This document shows, piece after piece, positions 1-8,979 of a DNA stretch of 55,970 nt (within the stretch, counting starts at the first letter, position 1; every line of letters starts with the position of its first letter). Location: assembly GCF_900104225.1 (NCBI RefSeq), contig NZ_FNJK01000007.1, positions 1-55,970 on the forward strand. The letters are read 5' to 3'. A program made the position numbers and the translations under genes. Source of the DNA: Streptococcus equinus (GTDB lineage: Bacteria; Bacillota; Bacilli; Lactobacillales; Streptococcaceae). Below the pieces are notes generated by a model, which saw only the letters and a list, made by a program, of their open reading frames with translations, was not told the DNA's origin and made no database searches.

Positions 1-19
1 ATTGGATAATCAATCATAG

Positions 20-135
20 TTAAGTGACGATAGCCTAGGAGATACACCTGTTCCCATGCCGAACACAGAAGTTAAGCCCTAGCACGCCTGATGTAGTTGG
101 GGGTTGCCCCCTGTTAGATATGGTAGTCGCTTAGC
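20..135 (+). rRNA. 5S ribosomal RNA
   Basis: The stretch carries the classic streptococcal 5S sequence, including the conserved CCGAACACAGAAGTTAAGC segment and the GGGGGTTGCCCCC hairpin. The ends (TTAAGTGACG and CGCTTAGC) pair as the terminal helix. It is the last rRNA of an operon whose 16S and 23S genes lie before the window. Confidence 0.95.
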
Positions 136-140
136 ATTTA

Positions 141-214
141 TCCGCCATAGCTCAGTTGGTAGTAGCGCATGACTGTTAATCATGATGTCGTAGGTTCGAG
201 TCCTACTGGCGGAG
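141..214 (+). tRNA. tRNA-Asn (anticodon GTT)
   Basis: A 74-nt cloverleaf with acceptor arms TCCGCCA and TGGCGGA, a GTTCGAGTC T-loop region and the anticodon loop CTGTTAA. It starts five bases after 5S, so it is the distal tRNA of the rRNA operon. CCA is not encoded. Confidence 0.95.
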
Positions 215-236
215 TTTTAAAGCGGTAGACGTAGAG

Positions 237-260
237 AGCAACCTTCGGGTTGCTTTTTTT
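237..260 (+). terminator. Terminator of rRNA/tRNA operon
   Basis: The stem AGCAACC / GGTTGCT closes a TTCG tetraloop and is followed by seven T. It ends the 5S-tRNA-Asn transcript ahead of the comX promoter. Confidence 0.9.
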
Positions 261-275
261 CTGTCTTAAAGTATG

Positions 276-322
276 ATTTGGACATTTTTGTCATGTTCCT
301 TTTTGATTTCCACTTTTATAAT
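276..322 (+). promoter_or_regulatory. ComR-type box and comX promoter
   Basis: GACA-TTTT-TGTC (281-292) is followed by ATGTT, matching the right half of the ComR-box consensus AACANGACANNNNTGTCNTGTT exactly. The left outer arm is degenerate. A T-rich stretch and a consensus TATAAT (317-322) lie 19 bases beyond the box, the arrangement known for ComRS-activated P1 promoters. There is no clear -35, as expected for an activator-dependent promoter. Confidence 0.75.
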
Positions 323-363
323 AAAAGTACCTTTAAGGGAATAATAAAAGGAGAAATGAATCA

Positions 364-840
364 ATGGATTTTGAAGCATACTTTCAAACGGTTGTTCCAA
401 TCATCTTAAAACTAAGACGTCATTATTTTGTGAAACTGTGGGATTATGAGGACTGGGTTCAAGAGGGACGAATTGTCTTCTTTCAACTCTTAGAGGCCCA
501 TCCCGATCTTCTAATCAATGAAGGAAAACGATACACTTACTTTAAAACAAAATTTTCAAATCATGTTAAGGATACTATTAGACATCAGGAATCCTTTAAG
601 CGTAAGTTTAATCGCATGCCCTATGAGGAAATTGGTGAGGTTAGTCATGCGGTGCCACAAGTGTCTTTCTTTGAAGTCGTAGATTATGTGGCTTATCAAG
701 ATAGTTTAACCCGTTTGCGCGCAAGCTTAGGAGAAGAAGCGAAAGAAAAATTAGCTAAGGTTATTCGAGGAGAACGCTTTGAAGGAAAGAAAGCTTTCTT
801 AAAAGAAATTGCCCCTTATTTTGAGGATTTTAGAGCATAA
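364..840 (+). CDS. comX: Competence sigma factor ComX (SigX)
   Basis: This 158-aa protein resembles streptococcal ComX/SigX, the alternative sigma factor that directs RNA polymerase to late competence genes. Visible family features are the N-terminal region with YEDWVQEG near residue 28 (sigma region 2-like), the YFKTKFSNHVKDTIRHQES block in the middle, and the basic FKRKFNRMPYEE stretch. Length is normal for the family. The ATG has AAGGAG 11 bases upstream. The gene stands alone between an rRNA operon and its own terminator, behind a ComR-type promoter, so it is probably induced by the ComR-XIP pheromone system, whose genes are not in this window. In relatives ComX is degraded by MecA-ClpC, and mecA lies at 40987. 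Proximity to an rRNA operon recalls the pneumococcal comX copies. Confidence 0.93.
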   Translation: MDFEAYFQTVVPIILKLRRHYFVKLWDYEDWVQEGRIVFFQLLEAHPDLLINEGKRYTYFKTKFSNHVKDTIRHQESFKRKFNRMPYEEIGEVSHAVPQVSFFEVVDYVAYQDSLTRLRASLGEEAKEKLAKVIRGERFEGKKAFLKEIAPYFEDFRA

Positions 841-870
841 AAAGGGATCAGAGATTTCTGATCCTTTTCT
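839..870 (+). terminator. Terminator after comX
   Basis: The stem GATCAGA / TCTGATC flanked by AAAAGG and CCTTTT forms a strong hairpin ending in a T-rich tail. It overlaps the comX stop codon. Confidence 0.85.
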
Positions 871-874
871 TTAT

Positions 875-928
875 TTATTCTGCTCGGAAAAATGCTTGAT
901 AGAGTGCGCGTACGGCTCCTTTTAGATA
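875..928 (-). pseudogene. Possible C-terminal gene remnant
   Basis: On the minus strand a short open frame ends in GAA TAA and reads IYLKGAVRALYQAFFRAE, which looks like the C-terminus of a real protein and is richer in GC than its surroundings. Stops lie just upstream in frame and there is no start codon. I do not recognise the parent. It may be the relic of a gene that once converged on comX, or chance. Confidence 0.25.
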
Positions 929-967
929 GATTTATCAACAAAAACAGAATATTTGTCTAAAAATATC

Positions 968-998
968 AAAAATAATTCGCTTTTAGCGAATTATTTTG
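968..998. terminator. Symmetric hairpin, possible bidirectional terminator
   Basis: AAAATAATTCGC and GCGAATTATTTT pair perfectly around a TTTTA loop. A-rich and T-rich flanks on both sides make it a plausible but AT-rich terminator between comX and the ACT-domain gene. Confidence 0.5.
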
Positions 999-1011
999 CT
1001 AATTAAATGGA

Positions 1012-1036
1012 ATTTTTCAGAAAATTGTGGTAAAAT
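1012..1036 (+). promoter_or_regulatory. CodY-like box with extended -10 promoter
   Basis: Bases 1012-1026 read ATTTTTCAGAAAATT, matching the 15-base CodY box AATTTTCWGAAAATT at 14 positions. It lies directly against an extended -10 (TGGTAAAAT, 1028-1036), so CodY bound here would block RNA polymerase. This suggests amino-acid/GTP-responsive repression of the two genes downstream. Confidence 0.6.
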
Positions 1037-1065
1037 TGAACAAATATTAGTTTTGGAGGCTTCTC

Positions 1066-1332
1066 ATGAAAGCAATTATTACTGTTGTCGGAAAAGATAA
1101 AGCAGGTATTGTAGCAGGTGTTTCAGCTAAAATTGCTGAATTTGGTTTGAATATTGATGATATTTCTCAGACTGTTTTAGATGATTTCTTTACAATGATG
1201 GCTGTTGTTTCATCTGATGAAAAACAAGATTTTACAAAATTACGTTCTGAATTTGAAGCTTATGGAGAAACTTTGAACGTCAAAATTAACATTCAAAGTG
1301 CAGCGATTTTTGACGCCATGTACAATATTTAA
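1066..1332 (+). CDS. ACT-domain protein (UPF0237 type)
   Basis: This 88-aa protein is essentially one ACT domain: [21 protein letters not shown] forms the first strand and ligand-binding loop, followed by the helix around residues 20-30 and a second beta-alpha-beta half. Such domains usually bind amino acids as regulatory ligands, and the closest characterised relatives are GcvR-like. Its ligand is unknown. The ATG follows TTTTGGAGG. It sits 11 bases before the UPF0210 gene, and this pairing recurs in Firmicutes and archaea, so it probably regulates or senses for its neighbour. The CodY-like box upstream fits an amino-acid-related role. Confidence 0.85.
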   Translation: MKAIITVVGKDKAGIVAGVSAKIAEFGLNIDDISQTVLDDFFTMMAVVSSDEKQDFTKLRSEFEAYGETLNVKINIQSAAIFDAMYNI

Positions 1333-1343
1333 GGAGGCTAATT

Positions 1344-2681
1344 GTGGATATTAGACAAGTTACTGAAACAATTGCAATGATTGAAGAGCAAAATTTTGAT
1401 GTTCGTACGATTACTATGGGAATTTCTCTTCTTGATTGTATTGACCCTGATATTAACAAAGCTGCTGATAAAATTTATAAAAAAGTTGTCGAAAAAGCTG
1501 GTTCACTTGTAAAAGTTGGTGATGAAATCGCCGCCGAACTTGGTATTCCGATTGTAAATAAACGTGTTTCTGTAACACCAATCTCAATTATTGGTGCTGC
1601 AACTGATGCGACAGATTATCTTCCTCTTGCCCATGCTTTGGATAAAGCTGCACATGAAATTGGTATTGATTTCATTGGTGGATTTTCTGCTTTGGTTCAA
1701 AAAGGTTACCAAAAAGGTGATGAAATTTTAATTAATTCTATTCCTCGTGCACTTGCTGAGACAGAAAAAGTATGTTCATCAGTCAATATTGGTTCAACAA
1801 AATCAGGTATTAATATGACAGCAGTTGCTGATATGGGACGTATCATTAAAGAAACAGCTGAGCTTTCTGATTTGGGTGCTGCAAAATTGGTTGTTTTTGC
1901 TAATGCGGTTGAAGATAATCCATTCATGGCTGGAGCTTTCCACGGTGTTGGTGAAGCAGATGTTGTTATCAATGTTGGAGTTTCAGGACCTGGTGTTGTT
2001 AAACGTGCTCTTGAAAAAGTTCGTGGTGAGAGCTTTGATGTTGTTGCTGAAACTGTTAAGAAAACAGCCTTTAAGATTACTCGTATCGGTCAATTGGTTG
2101 GTCAAATGGCTAGTGAACGTTTAGGTGTTAAATTTGGTATTGTTGACCTTTCACTTGCTCCTACACCAGCTGTCGGTGATTCAGTAGCTCGAGTTCTTGA
2201 AGAAATGGGCCTTGAGGCTGTTGGTACTCATGGTACAACAGCAGCACTTGCTCTTTTGAATGACCAAGTTAAAAAAGGTGGTATCATGGCTTGTAACCAA
2301 GTCGGTGGTCTATCTGGTGCCTTCATTCCTGTTTCTGAAGATGAAGGAATGATTGCTGCTGTTCAAAACGGTTCACTTAATTTAGAAAAACTTGAAGCGA
2401 TGACTGCCATTTGTTCTGTAGGTTTGGATATGATTGCTATTCCTGAGGACACACCACATGAAACGATTGCGGCTATGATTGCTGATGAAGCGGCAATTGG
2501 TGTGATTAACCAAAAAACAACAGCTGTGCGTATTATTCCAAAAGGTAAAGAAGGCGATATGATTGAATTTGGAGGCCTTCTTGGTGTGGCGCCTGTTATG
2601 CGTGTTAATCACAATTCTTCTGCTGATTTCATTCACCGTGGTGGACAAATTCCTGCGCCGGTTCATAGCTTTAAAAACTAA
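1344..2681 (+). CDS. PFL family protein (UPF0210, DUF711)
   Basis: This 445-aa protein belongs to the UPF0210/DUF711 (PFL) family, recognised from the N-terminal [32 protein letters not shown] and the Gly-rich VGVSGPGVV and [11 protein letters not shown] segments. The family has a structural link to pyruvate formate-lyase-type barrels but no established reaction. The start is GTG with an excellent AAGGAGG five bases upstream, and the length is usual. It is co-transcribed with the ACT-domain gene and ends at a strong terminator. The likely role is in amino-acid or one-carbon metabolism, which is inference from the partner gene and the CodY-like site only. Confidence 0.9.
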   Translation: MDIRQVTETIAMIEEQNFDVRTITMGISLLDCIDPDINKAADKIYKKVVEKAGSLVKVGDEIAAELGIPIVNKRVSVTPISIIGAATDATDYLPLAHALDKAAHEIGIDFIGGFSALVQKGYQKGDEILINSIPRALAETEKVCSSVNIGSTKSGINMTAVADMGRIIKETAELSDLGAAKLVVFANAVEDNPFMAGAFHGVGEADVVINVGVSGPGVVKRALEKVRGESFDVVAETVKKTAFKITRIGQLVGQMASERLGVKFGIVDLSLAPTPAVGDSVARVLEEMGLEAVGTHGTTAALALLNDQVKKGGIMACNQVGGLSGAFIPVSEDEGMIAAVQNGSLNLEKLEAMTAICSVGLDMIAIPEDTPHETIAAMIADEAAIGVINQKTTAVRIIPKGKEGDMIEFGGLLGVAPVMRVNHNSSADFIHRGGQIPAPVHSFKN

Positions 2682-2710
2682 CTTGTTAATTATTTTCAGT
2701 CATATAATAT

Positions 2711-2746
2711 CTAGGGTAGAAGGATTTGCTACCCTAGTTTTTTGTC
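2711..2746 (+). terminator. Terminator after UPF0210 gene
   Basis: CTAGGGTA and TACCCTAG pair around an 11-base loop, followed by TTTTTT. Confidence 0.9.
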
Positions 2747-2900
2747 TCAAAAATTCCTCCTATTTTCCTAATCAAGATTGTGTTTTGAAGAAAGAGGCAA
2801 TGCAAAAATATGATATAATAAAATGGCATTGAAGTCTTAAAATTAATGCTTATTTTGTTATAGCTGTCTCTGTTTGTTTCTAGTTTTTAGGAGGAAGCCA

Positions 2901-3605
2901 ATGGTAAAAACAAGATTGTATATTGCTCGTCATGGTAAGACAATGTTTAACACAATCGGTCGTGCACAAGGGTGGAGTGATACTCCATTAACTGCGGAAG
3001 GTGAACGTGGAATTCAGGAACTTGGGGTTGGATTAAATGCTGCCGGTTTAACGTTCAAAGAAGCATTTTCGAGTGATAGTGGACGAACTTTGCAGACCAT
3101 GGAAATTATTTTACGAGAGTGTCATCAAGAAGACATTCCTTATACGCGCGACAAACGAATTCGTGAGTGGTGTTTTGGAAGCCTTGATGGTGGTTACGAT
3201 GGTGAATTGTTTAATGGTGTTCTCCCTCGTGTCTTTGATAAGGATATGACTAAGCTCACTTATGAAGAATTAGCAGAAGGTATTTATAAAGTTGATACTG
3301 CTGGTTGGGCTGAAACTTGGGAAGTATTGAGCAATCGGATTTTAGATGGTTTTACTGCTATTGCTAAAAAGATTGAAGCATCAGGTGGTGGTAATGCTAT
3401 TGTAGTTAGTCATGGTATGACTATTGGTACTTTTTTGTGGCTAATAGATCCTACAATCCCACGAAGTTTAGGAATAGACAATGGTAGCATAACAGTTGTT
3501 AGTTTTGAGAATGGAAAATTTATTATCGAATCGATTGGAGATGTCAGTTATCGTCTCAGAGGTCGACAATTATTAGAAGAAAGAAAAGATGAGAAAAAAG
3601 CGTAG
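2901..3605 (+). CDS. Histidine phosphatase family protein
   Basis: The 234-aa protein is a histidine (phosphoglycerate mutase-like) phosphatase. The RHGKTMFN motif near residue 10 supplies the phospho-accepting histidine, and VSHGMTIGTFLW near the C-terminus supplies the second catalytic histidine. The substrate is unknown, and annotation as a true phosphoglycerate mutase would be unsafe. I chose the ATG at 2901 because TAGGAGG lies eight bases upstream, whereas an upstream in-frame ATG at 2874 has no ribosome site. The 3' end overlaps the next gene by 17 bases, so it heads a three-gene operon with two cell-wall enzymes. An extended -10 (TGATATAAT) ends at 2819. Confidence 0.88.
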   Translation: MVKTRLYIARHGKTMFNTIGRAQGWSDTPLTAEGERGIQELGVGLNAAGLTFKEAFSSDSGRTLQTMEIILRECHQEDIPYTRDKRIREWCFGSLDGGYDGELFNGVLPRVFDKDMTKLTYEELAEGIYKVDTAGWAETWEVLSNRILDGFTAIAKKIEASGGGNAIVVSHGMTIGTFLWLIDPTIPRSLGIDNGSITVVSFENGKFIIESIGDVSYRLRGRQLLEERKDEKKA

Positions 3606-4359
3606 TTTACCAACCTTAATTTTAGGGTTATTAATTATTATCATTTTTATTGTTGGAATTTTTGTTTTTGTTCAAGGTCATCAAGTGACATTGGATGGTA
3701 ATGCCAAGGAATCTTCTGTAAGTTCAACAACTTCTACGAAGTCTTCTTCGGTAGCTACTAAAACCAAAACATCAAACTTACCTGATGTTTCAAGTGATGA
3801 CTGGGAGTTAGTTTTGGTTAATCGTAATCACATTACCCCAGAGATGAATCCAGATTTAACACAAATTGACAACATTACTGTTGATTCACGTATTGCTGAC
3901 AATGTTCGTAGTTTCTTAGCTGCAGCGCAAGCAATTGATGCAAATGAGCACTTAATTTCTGGTTATCGCAGTGTTGCTTATCAAGAAGAGTTGTTTAATT
4001 CATATGTTTCACAAGAAATGTCCGCTAATCCAAGCTTGACACAATCTGCTGCGGAAGATTTGGTTAAAACTTATTCTCAACCTGCAGGTGCTAGCGAACA
4101 TCAGACAGGTCTTGCTGTTGACATGAGCACAGTAAATTCTTTAAATGAAAGTAATGCTGATGTTGTTGAAAAAGTCAAAGCTATTGCACCTGATTATGGA
4201 TTTGTCCTTCGTTTTCCAAAGGGAAAAAGTGAGTCAACTGGTGTTGATTACGAAGATTGGCATTTTCGTTATGTCGGCAAAGAGTCAGCAAAATACATGA
4301 CAGAAAATAATCTTAGTCTTGAAGAATATGTTGCTTTGTTGAAGGAGAATAACCGATGA
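3589..4359 (+). CDS. LD-/DD-carboxypeptidase (M15B, LdcB/DacB-like)
   Basis: The 256-aa protein has one N-terminal membrane segment (residues 8-28), a Ser/Thr-rich linker, then an M15B peptidase domain. The zinc site is visible as S169-x-H171 through D178 (SEHQTGLAVDM) and the E-D-W-H225 motif. SGYRS and YQEELF are also typical of the LdcB/VanY family. It should trim D-Ala from peptidoglycan stem peptides outside the membrane, as pneumococcal LdcB/DacB does. It overlaps the phosphatase gene and is overlapped by the hydrolase gene by ATGA, so translation is coupled. Whether it prefers tetra- or pentapeptide cannot be read from the sequence. Confidence 0.9.
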   Translation: MRKKRSLPTLILGLLIIIIFIVGIFVFVQGHQVTLDGNAKESSVSSTTSTKSSSVATKTKTSNLPDVSSDDWELVLVNRNHITPEMNPDLTQIDNITVDSRIADNVRSFLAAAQAIDANEHLISGYRSVAYQEELFNSYVSQEMSANPSLTQSAAEDLVKTYSQPAGASEHQTGLAVDMSTVNSLNESNADVVEKVKAIAPDYGFVLRFPKGKSESTGVDYEDWHFRYVGKESAKYMTENNLSLEEYVALLKENNR

Positions 4360-4946
4360 AATCTCGATTTTCCTTTGTCCAATTTTTAGTGTTTTTAGCT
4401 GTTTTGGTTTTGGTAATTTTTTCTCCACTTTATGCTCACCGAGCAACACCTAATGCAGATCAGAAGGAAAAAGTTTCCTATAATAAAGCAGAATTTTTTG
4501 CTAGTATTGCTCCGACAGTTCAAGAAGTGGCAGAAGCTTATGGTGTTCGTCCTTCTTTGGTGATGGCTCAAGCTGCTTTGGAATCTGACTATGGTCAAGA
4601 TTTATTAGCTGTAAAATATCATAATTTGTTTGCTGTTGCTGCACAACCAGGTGATAAGCTAATCACGCTTAAGTATAAGCGTTACTTTGTCAATGAGTGG
4701 CAAACTGAAATTGGTAATTTTGCGGTTTATAAATCTTGGAATGATGCCATTTATAACTATTTTGCATTATTAAAATCTGGTAAAATTCGCAATAGCGAGG
4801 GCGCTTATGATATCATGGTTTCTAATAAAGGATATAAGAAACCTGCACAAGCATTACAGGATATGAACTTTAGTACAGACCCTAACTATGCTAGTAAATT
4901 GATTAATATTATTGAAGAAAACGACTTAACGACATATGATAAATAA
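4356..4946 (+). CDS. Glucosaminidase-domain cell-wall hydrolase
   Basis: The 196-aa protein has an N-terminal membrane or signal segment (residues 8-24) followed by a single glucosaminidase (PF01832-type) domain. ASIAPTVQEVAEAYGVRPSLVMAQAALESDYG contains the probable catalytic Glu, and YHNLFAV and KSWNDAIYNYF are family signatures. It lacks LysM or choline-binding repeats, so it is a minimal, probably membrane-anchored N-acetylglucosaminidase acting on peptidoglycan glycan strands. Translation is coupled to the carboxypeptidase by a 4-base overlap, which suggests coordinated wall remodelling. The first CIRCE element lies five bases after its stop codon and may also serve as its terminator. 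Confidence 0.87.
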   Translation: MKSRFSFVQFLVFLAVLVLVIFSPLYAHRATPNADQKEKVSYNKAEFFASIAPTVQEVAEAYGVRPSLVMAQAALESDYGQDLLAVKYHNLFAVAAQPGDKLITLKYKRYFVNEWQTEIGNFAVYKSWNDAIYNYFALLKSGKIRNSEGAYDIMVSNKGYKKPAQALQDMNFSTDPNYASKLINIIEENDLTTYDK

Positions 4947-4950
4947 CAGA

Positions 4951-4977
4951 TTAGCACTCTATCAAAAAGAGTGCTAA
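4951..4977 (+). promoter_or_regulatory. CIRCE operator 1 (perfect)
   Basis: TTAGCACTC-N9-GAGTGCTAA is an exact match to the CIRCE consensus bound by HrcA. It lies upstream of the -35 box and is followed by six T, so the same inverted repeat could terminate transcription of the preceding wall operon. Confidence 0.95.
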
Positions 4978-4994
4978 TTTTTTATGCTTTTTCC

Positions 4995-5022
4995 TTGACA
5001 CTCTTATTTAAAGGAGTATAAT
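4995..5022 (+). promoter_or_regulatory. SigA promoter of hrcA operon
   Basis: TTGACA (4995-5000) and TATAAT (5017-5022) are both consensus, with a 16-base spacer. The promoter is bracketed by two CIRCE elements. Confidence 0.92.
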
Positions 5023-5033
5023 AAAATTATAAA

Positions 5034-5060
5034 TTAGCAGTCGAGGTAAATGAGTGCTAA
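5034..5060 (+). promoter_or_regulatory. CIRCE operator 2 (one mismatch)
   Basis: TTAGCAGTC-N9-GAGTGCTAA differs from the CIRCE consensus at one base of the left arm. It covers the likely transcript 5' end, where HrcA binding would block initiation, and could also form a hairpin in the mRNA leader. Confidence 0.9.
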
Positions 5061-5080
5061 AAGTGGAAAGGGGCGAGGTT

Positions 5081-6115
5081 ATGATTACACAACGTCAAAG
5101 TGATATTTTGAATTTAATCGTCGAATTATTTACACAGACGCATGAACCTATCGGCTCTAAAACTTTACAAGCAACCATTGATTCAAGTAGTGCTACGATT
5201 CGTAATGATATGGCTAAACTTGAGAAGCTGGGTTTGCTTGAGAAAGCTCATACGTCTAGTGGACGAATGCCGAGTGCTGCTGGATTTAAGTACTTTGTTG
5301 AGCATTCATTGAGTCTTGATAGTATTGATGAACGTGATATTTATCAAGTGGTTAAAGCTTTTGATTTTGAAGCTTTCAAACTTGATGATATTTTACAAAA
5401 AGCTAGTCAGGTTTTGGCTGATATGACTGGTTATACATCAGTAATTTTGGATGTTGAACCGGCTCGTCAAAAACTAACGGCTTTTGATATTGTTCAACTA
5501 TCAAGTCATGACGCTTTAGCTGTTTTGACCTTAGATGAATCTAAACCAGCAACCATTCAATTTGCCATTCCAAAGAACTTTATGTTAAAGGATTTGGTAA
5601 CCTTGAAAGAAATCGTTGATGAACGTTTGCTAGGTCGCACGGTTATGGATATTCATTATAAGTTACGAACAGAAATTCCACAGGTTTTGCAAAAATACTT
5701 TACAGTCACGGATAATGTTTTAGATTTGTTTGACTATATTTTTGCAGAATTGTTCAGGGAATTAGTTTTTGTAGCTGGTAAGGTTAATTCGCTTGATTAT
5801 GCCGATTTAGAAACTTATCGTTTCTTGGATGATGATCAAAGAGTTGCAGTTGCTCTTCGTTCTTCAATGAAAGAAGATGAAATTGCTAACGTTCAGGTTG
5901 CGGATAGTCAAGAACCAGCTCTAGCTAATGTGACTGTTTTAACACATAAGTTTCTGATTCCTTATCGTGGATTTGGGCTTCTTAGCTTAATTGGTCCTAT
6001 TGATATGGATTATCGCCGAAGCGTTAGCTTGGTCAACGTTATCGGGCGTGTTTTAGCGATGAAACTTGGTGATTACTACAGGTATTTGAATAGTAATCAC
6101 TATGAGGTCAACTAA
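5081..6115 (+). CDS. hrcA: Heat-inducible repressor HrcA
   Basis: The 344-aa protein is HrcA, the class I heat-shock repressor that binds CIRCE and needs GroEL for activity. The N-terminal winged helix includes [27 protein letters not shown] (residues ~35-60), and the HrcA dimerisation/GAF-like part follows. I chose ATG 5081 (MITQRQSDI), preceded by GGGGCGAGG, because this matches streptococcal HrcA N-termini. The in-frame GTG at 5054 lies inside CIRCE 2 and lacks a ribosome site. It heads the hrcA-grpE-dnaK operon, so it represses its own synthesis through the two operators. Confidence 0.96.
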   Translation: MITQRQSDILNLIVELFTQTHEPIGSKTLQATIDSSSATIRNDMAKLEKLGLLEKAHTSSGRMPSAAGFKYFVEHSLSLDSIDERDIYQVVKAFDFEAFKLDDILQKASQVLADMTGYTSVILDVEPARQKLTAFDIVQLSSHDALAVLTLDESKPATIQFAIPKNFMLKDLVTLKEIVDERLLGRTVMDIHYKLRTEIPQVLQKYFTVTDNVLDLFDYIFAELFRELVFVAGKVNSLDYADLETYRFLDDDQRVAVALRSSMKEDEIANVQVADSQEPALANVTVLTHKFLIPYRGFGLLSLIGPIDMDYRRSVSLVNVIGRVLAMKLGDYYRYLNSNHYEVN

Positions 6116-6155
6116 GTTTAGTAATTAAATTGATAAAAAGATAGGGAGGGACACA

Positions 6156-6695
6156 GTGTCAGAAGAAATCAAAAATGAAGAACTTCAAGATGAAGTTGAA
6201 GCCACTGATGTTGTGACTGAAGAGAAAACAGAAGAGCAGCCTCAAGAAGATGCTCAAAACGAAGAATTGCAAAAAGCACTTGAGCGTGCTGAAGATTTTG
6301 AAAACAAATATCTTCGTGCTCATGCTGAAATGCAAAATATTCAACGCCGCGCTAATGAAGAACGTCAACAATTGCAAAAATACCGTTCACAAGATTTAGC
6401 TAAAGCAATCTTGCCAAGTTTGGATAATTTGGAACGAGCACTTGCTGTTGAAGGTTTGACTGACGATGTTAAAAAAGGTCTTGAGATGACGCGTGACAGC
6501 TTGGTTCGTGCACTTAACGAAGAAGGTGTCGAAGAAGTGGTTGTTGAAAACTTTGATCACAACTTACACATGGCAGTTCAAACACTCCCAGCGGATGATG
6601 AACATCCGGTGGACAGTATTGCTCAAGTTCTTCAAAAAGGTTATAAACTTCACGAACGCCTATTGCGTCCGGCTATGGTTGTTGTTTACAACTAA
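6156..6695 (+). CDS. grpE: Nucleotide exchange factor GrpE
   Basis: The 179-aa protein is GrpE, the dimeric exchange factor that releases ADP from DnaK. It has a very acidic N-terminal tail (residues 1-45), a long coiled coil (about 36-90, including [20 protein letters not shown]), and a C-terminal beta domain ending in [19 protein letters not shown]. The start is GTG, with AGGGAGGG six bases upstream. It lies 40 bases after hrcA in the CIRCE-controlled operon. A weak inverted repeat (AACGAC/GTCGTT) lies between grpE and dnaK. Confidence 0.96.
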   Translation: MSEEIKNEELQDEVEATDVVTEEKTEEQPQEDAQNEELQKALERAEDFENKYLRAHAEMQNIQRRANEERQQLQKYRSQDLAKAILPSLDNLERALAVEGLTDDVKKGLEMTRDSLVRALNEEGVEEVVVENFDHNLHMAVQTLPADDEHPVDSIAQVLQKGYKLHERLLRPAMVVVYN

Positions 6696-6781
6696 TTATT
6701 AGTAACAACGACTTGACCGCAATGTCGTTAAACTATAACTGAAAGCATAAAACGATAAATTCATAATAAAAAGAGGGATAG

Positions 6782-8614
<1,833 letters not shown>

Positions 8615-8670
8615 TTCATTTAAGAGATGTTACGAGTGAGTTTCCAAACTTACTCTAACAATCTTTAGTG

Positions 8671-8715
8671 ACTTACTGGCTGGATGAGGCTGGTATGCCT
8701 CATTTCTCGGTAGGT
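8671..8715 (+). ncRNA. Structured RNA element downstream of dnaK
   Basis: ACTTACTG (8671-8678) can pair over its whole length, using G-U pairs, with CGGTAGGT (8708-8715). Inside, TGAGGC (8685-8690) pairs perfectly with GCCTCA (8697-8702). An imperfect hairpin (GAGTGAGTTT/AAACTTACTC) lies just upstream at 8635-8655. The rod has no T-tail of its own and precedes the true terminator, so it may stabilise or process the dnaK 3' end or be a small RNA. I do not recognise a known family. Confidence 0.4.
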
Positions 8716-8725
8716 TATAAAAATT

Positions 8726-8757
8726 CAGAGGTTGCAAAACATCAACCTCTGTTTTTG
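8726..8757 (+). terminator. Terminator between dnaK and dnaJ
   Basis: CAGAGGTTG and CAACCTCTG pair perfectly around an 8-base loop, followed by TTTTT. It should end much of the hrcA-grpE-dnaK transcript, so dnaJ depends on read-through or its own promoter. Confidence 0.9.
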
Positions 8758-8979
8758 GATAAATAGAGAAGCTATTGAATTATTTTGAATAACCTTTTTA
8801 ATGATGAAGAAAGGAAAAGTGTTCAGAAATGAACACGGGCTGAAAAGGCGTAAAAGTTATTTTATATATTTGAATACGCCTACGACTCTATGAAAAAAGA
8901 TAAACTTTACCTAGATGCAAGCATCGTCGGACAGTTTCCTATTTTTCTTTGAGTCGCTTAACAGCTTAATATCATAATT
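8757..8979 (+). other. Hairpin-rich leader region of dnaJ
   Basis: This gap holds a perfect hairpin GTGTTCA-GAAA-TGAACAC with a GAAA tetraloop (8819-8836), a second stem AGGCGTA/TACGCCT (8846-8881) and GATGC/GCATC (8914-8925). A 20-codon ORF (8890-8952, MKKDKLYLDASIVGQFPIFL) has no ribosome site. No strong promoter is clear. No recognised gene is present. Confidence 0.45.

Noticed and set aside
2874..2900. Upstream ATG for the histidine phosphatase
   Set aside because: The segment contains the ribosome site of the ATG at 2901 and adds residues not expected before the conserved N-terminal strand.
5054..5080. Earlier GTG start for hrcA
   Set aside because: It lies inside the second CIRCE element and has no ribosome site, while ATG 5081 has one and matches family N-termini.
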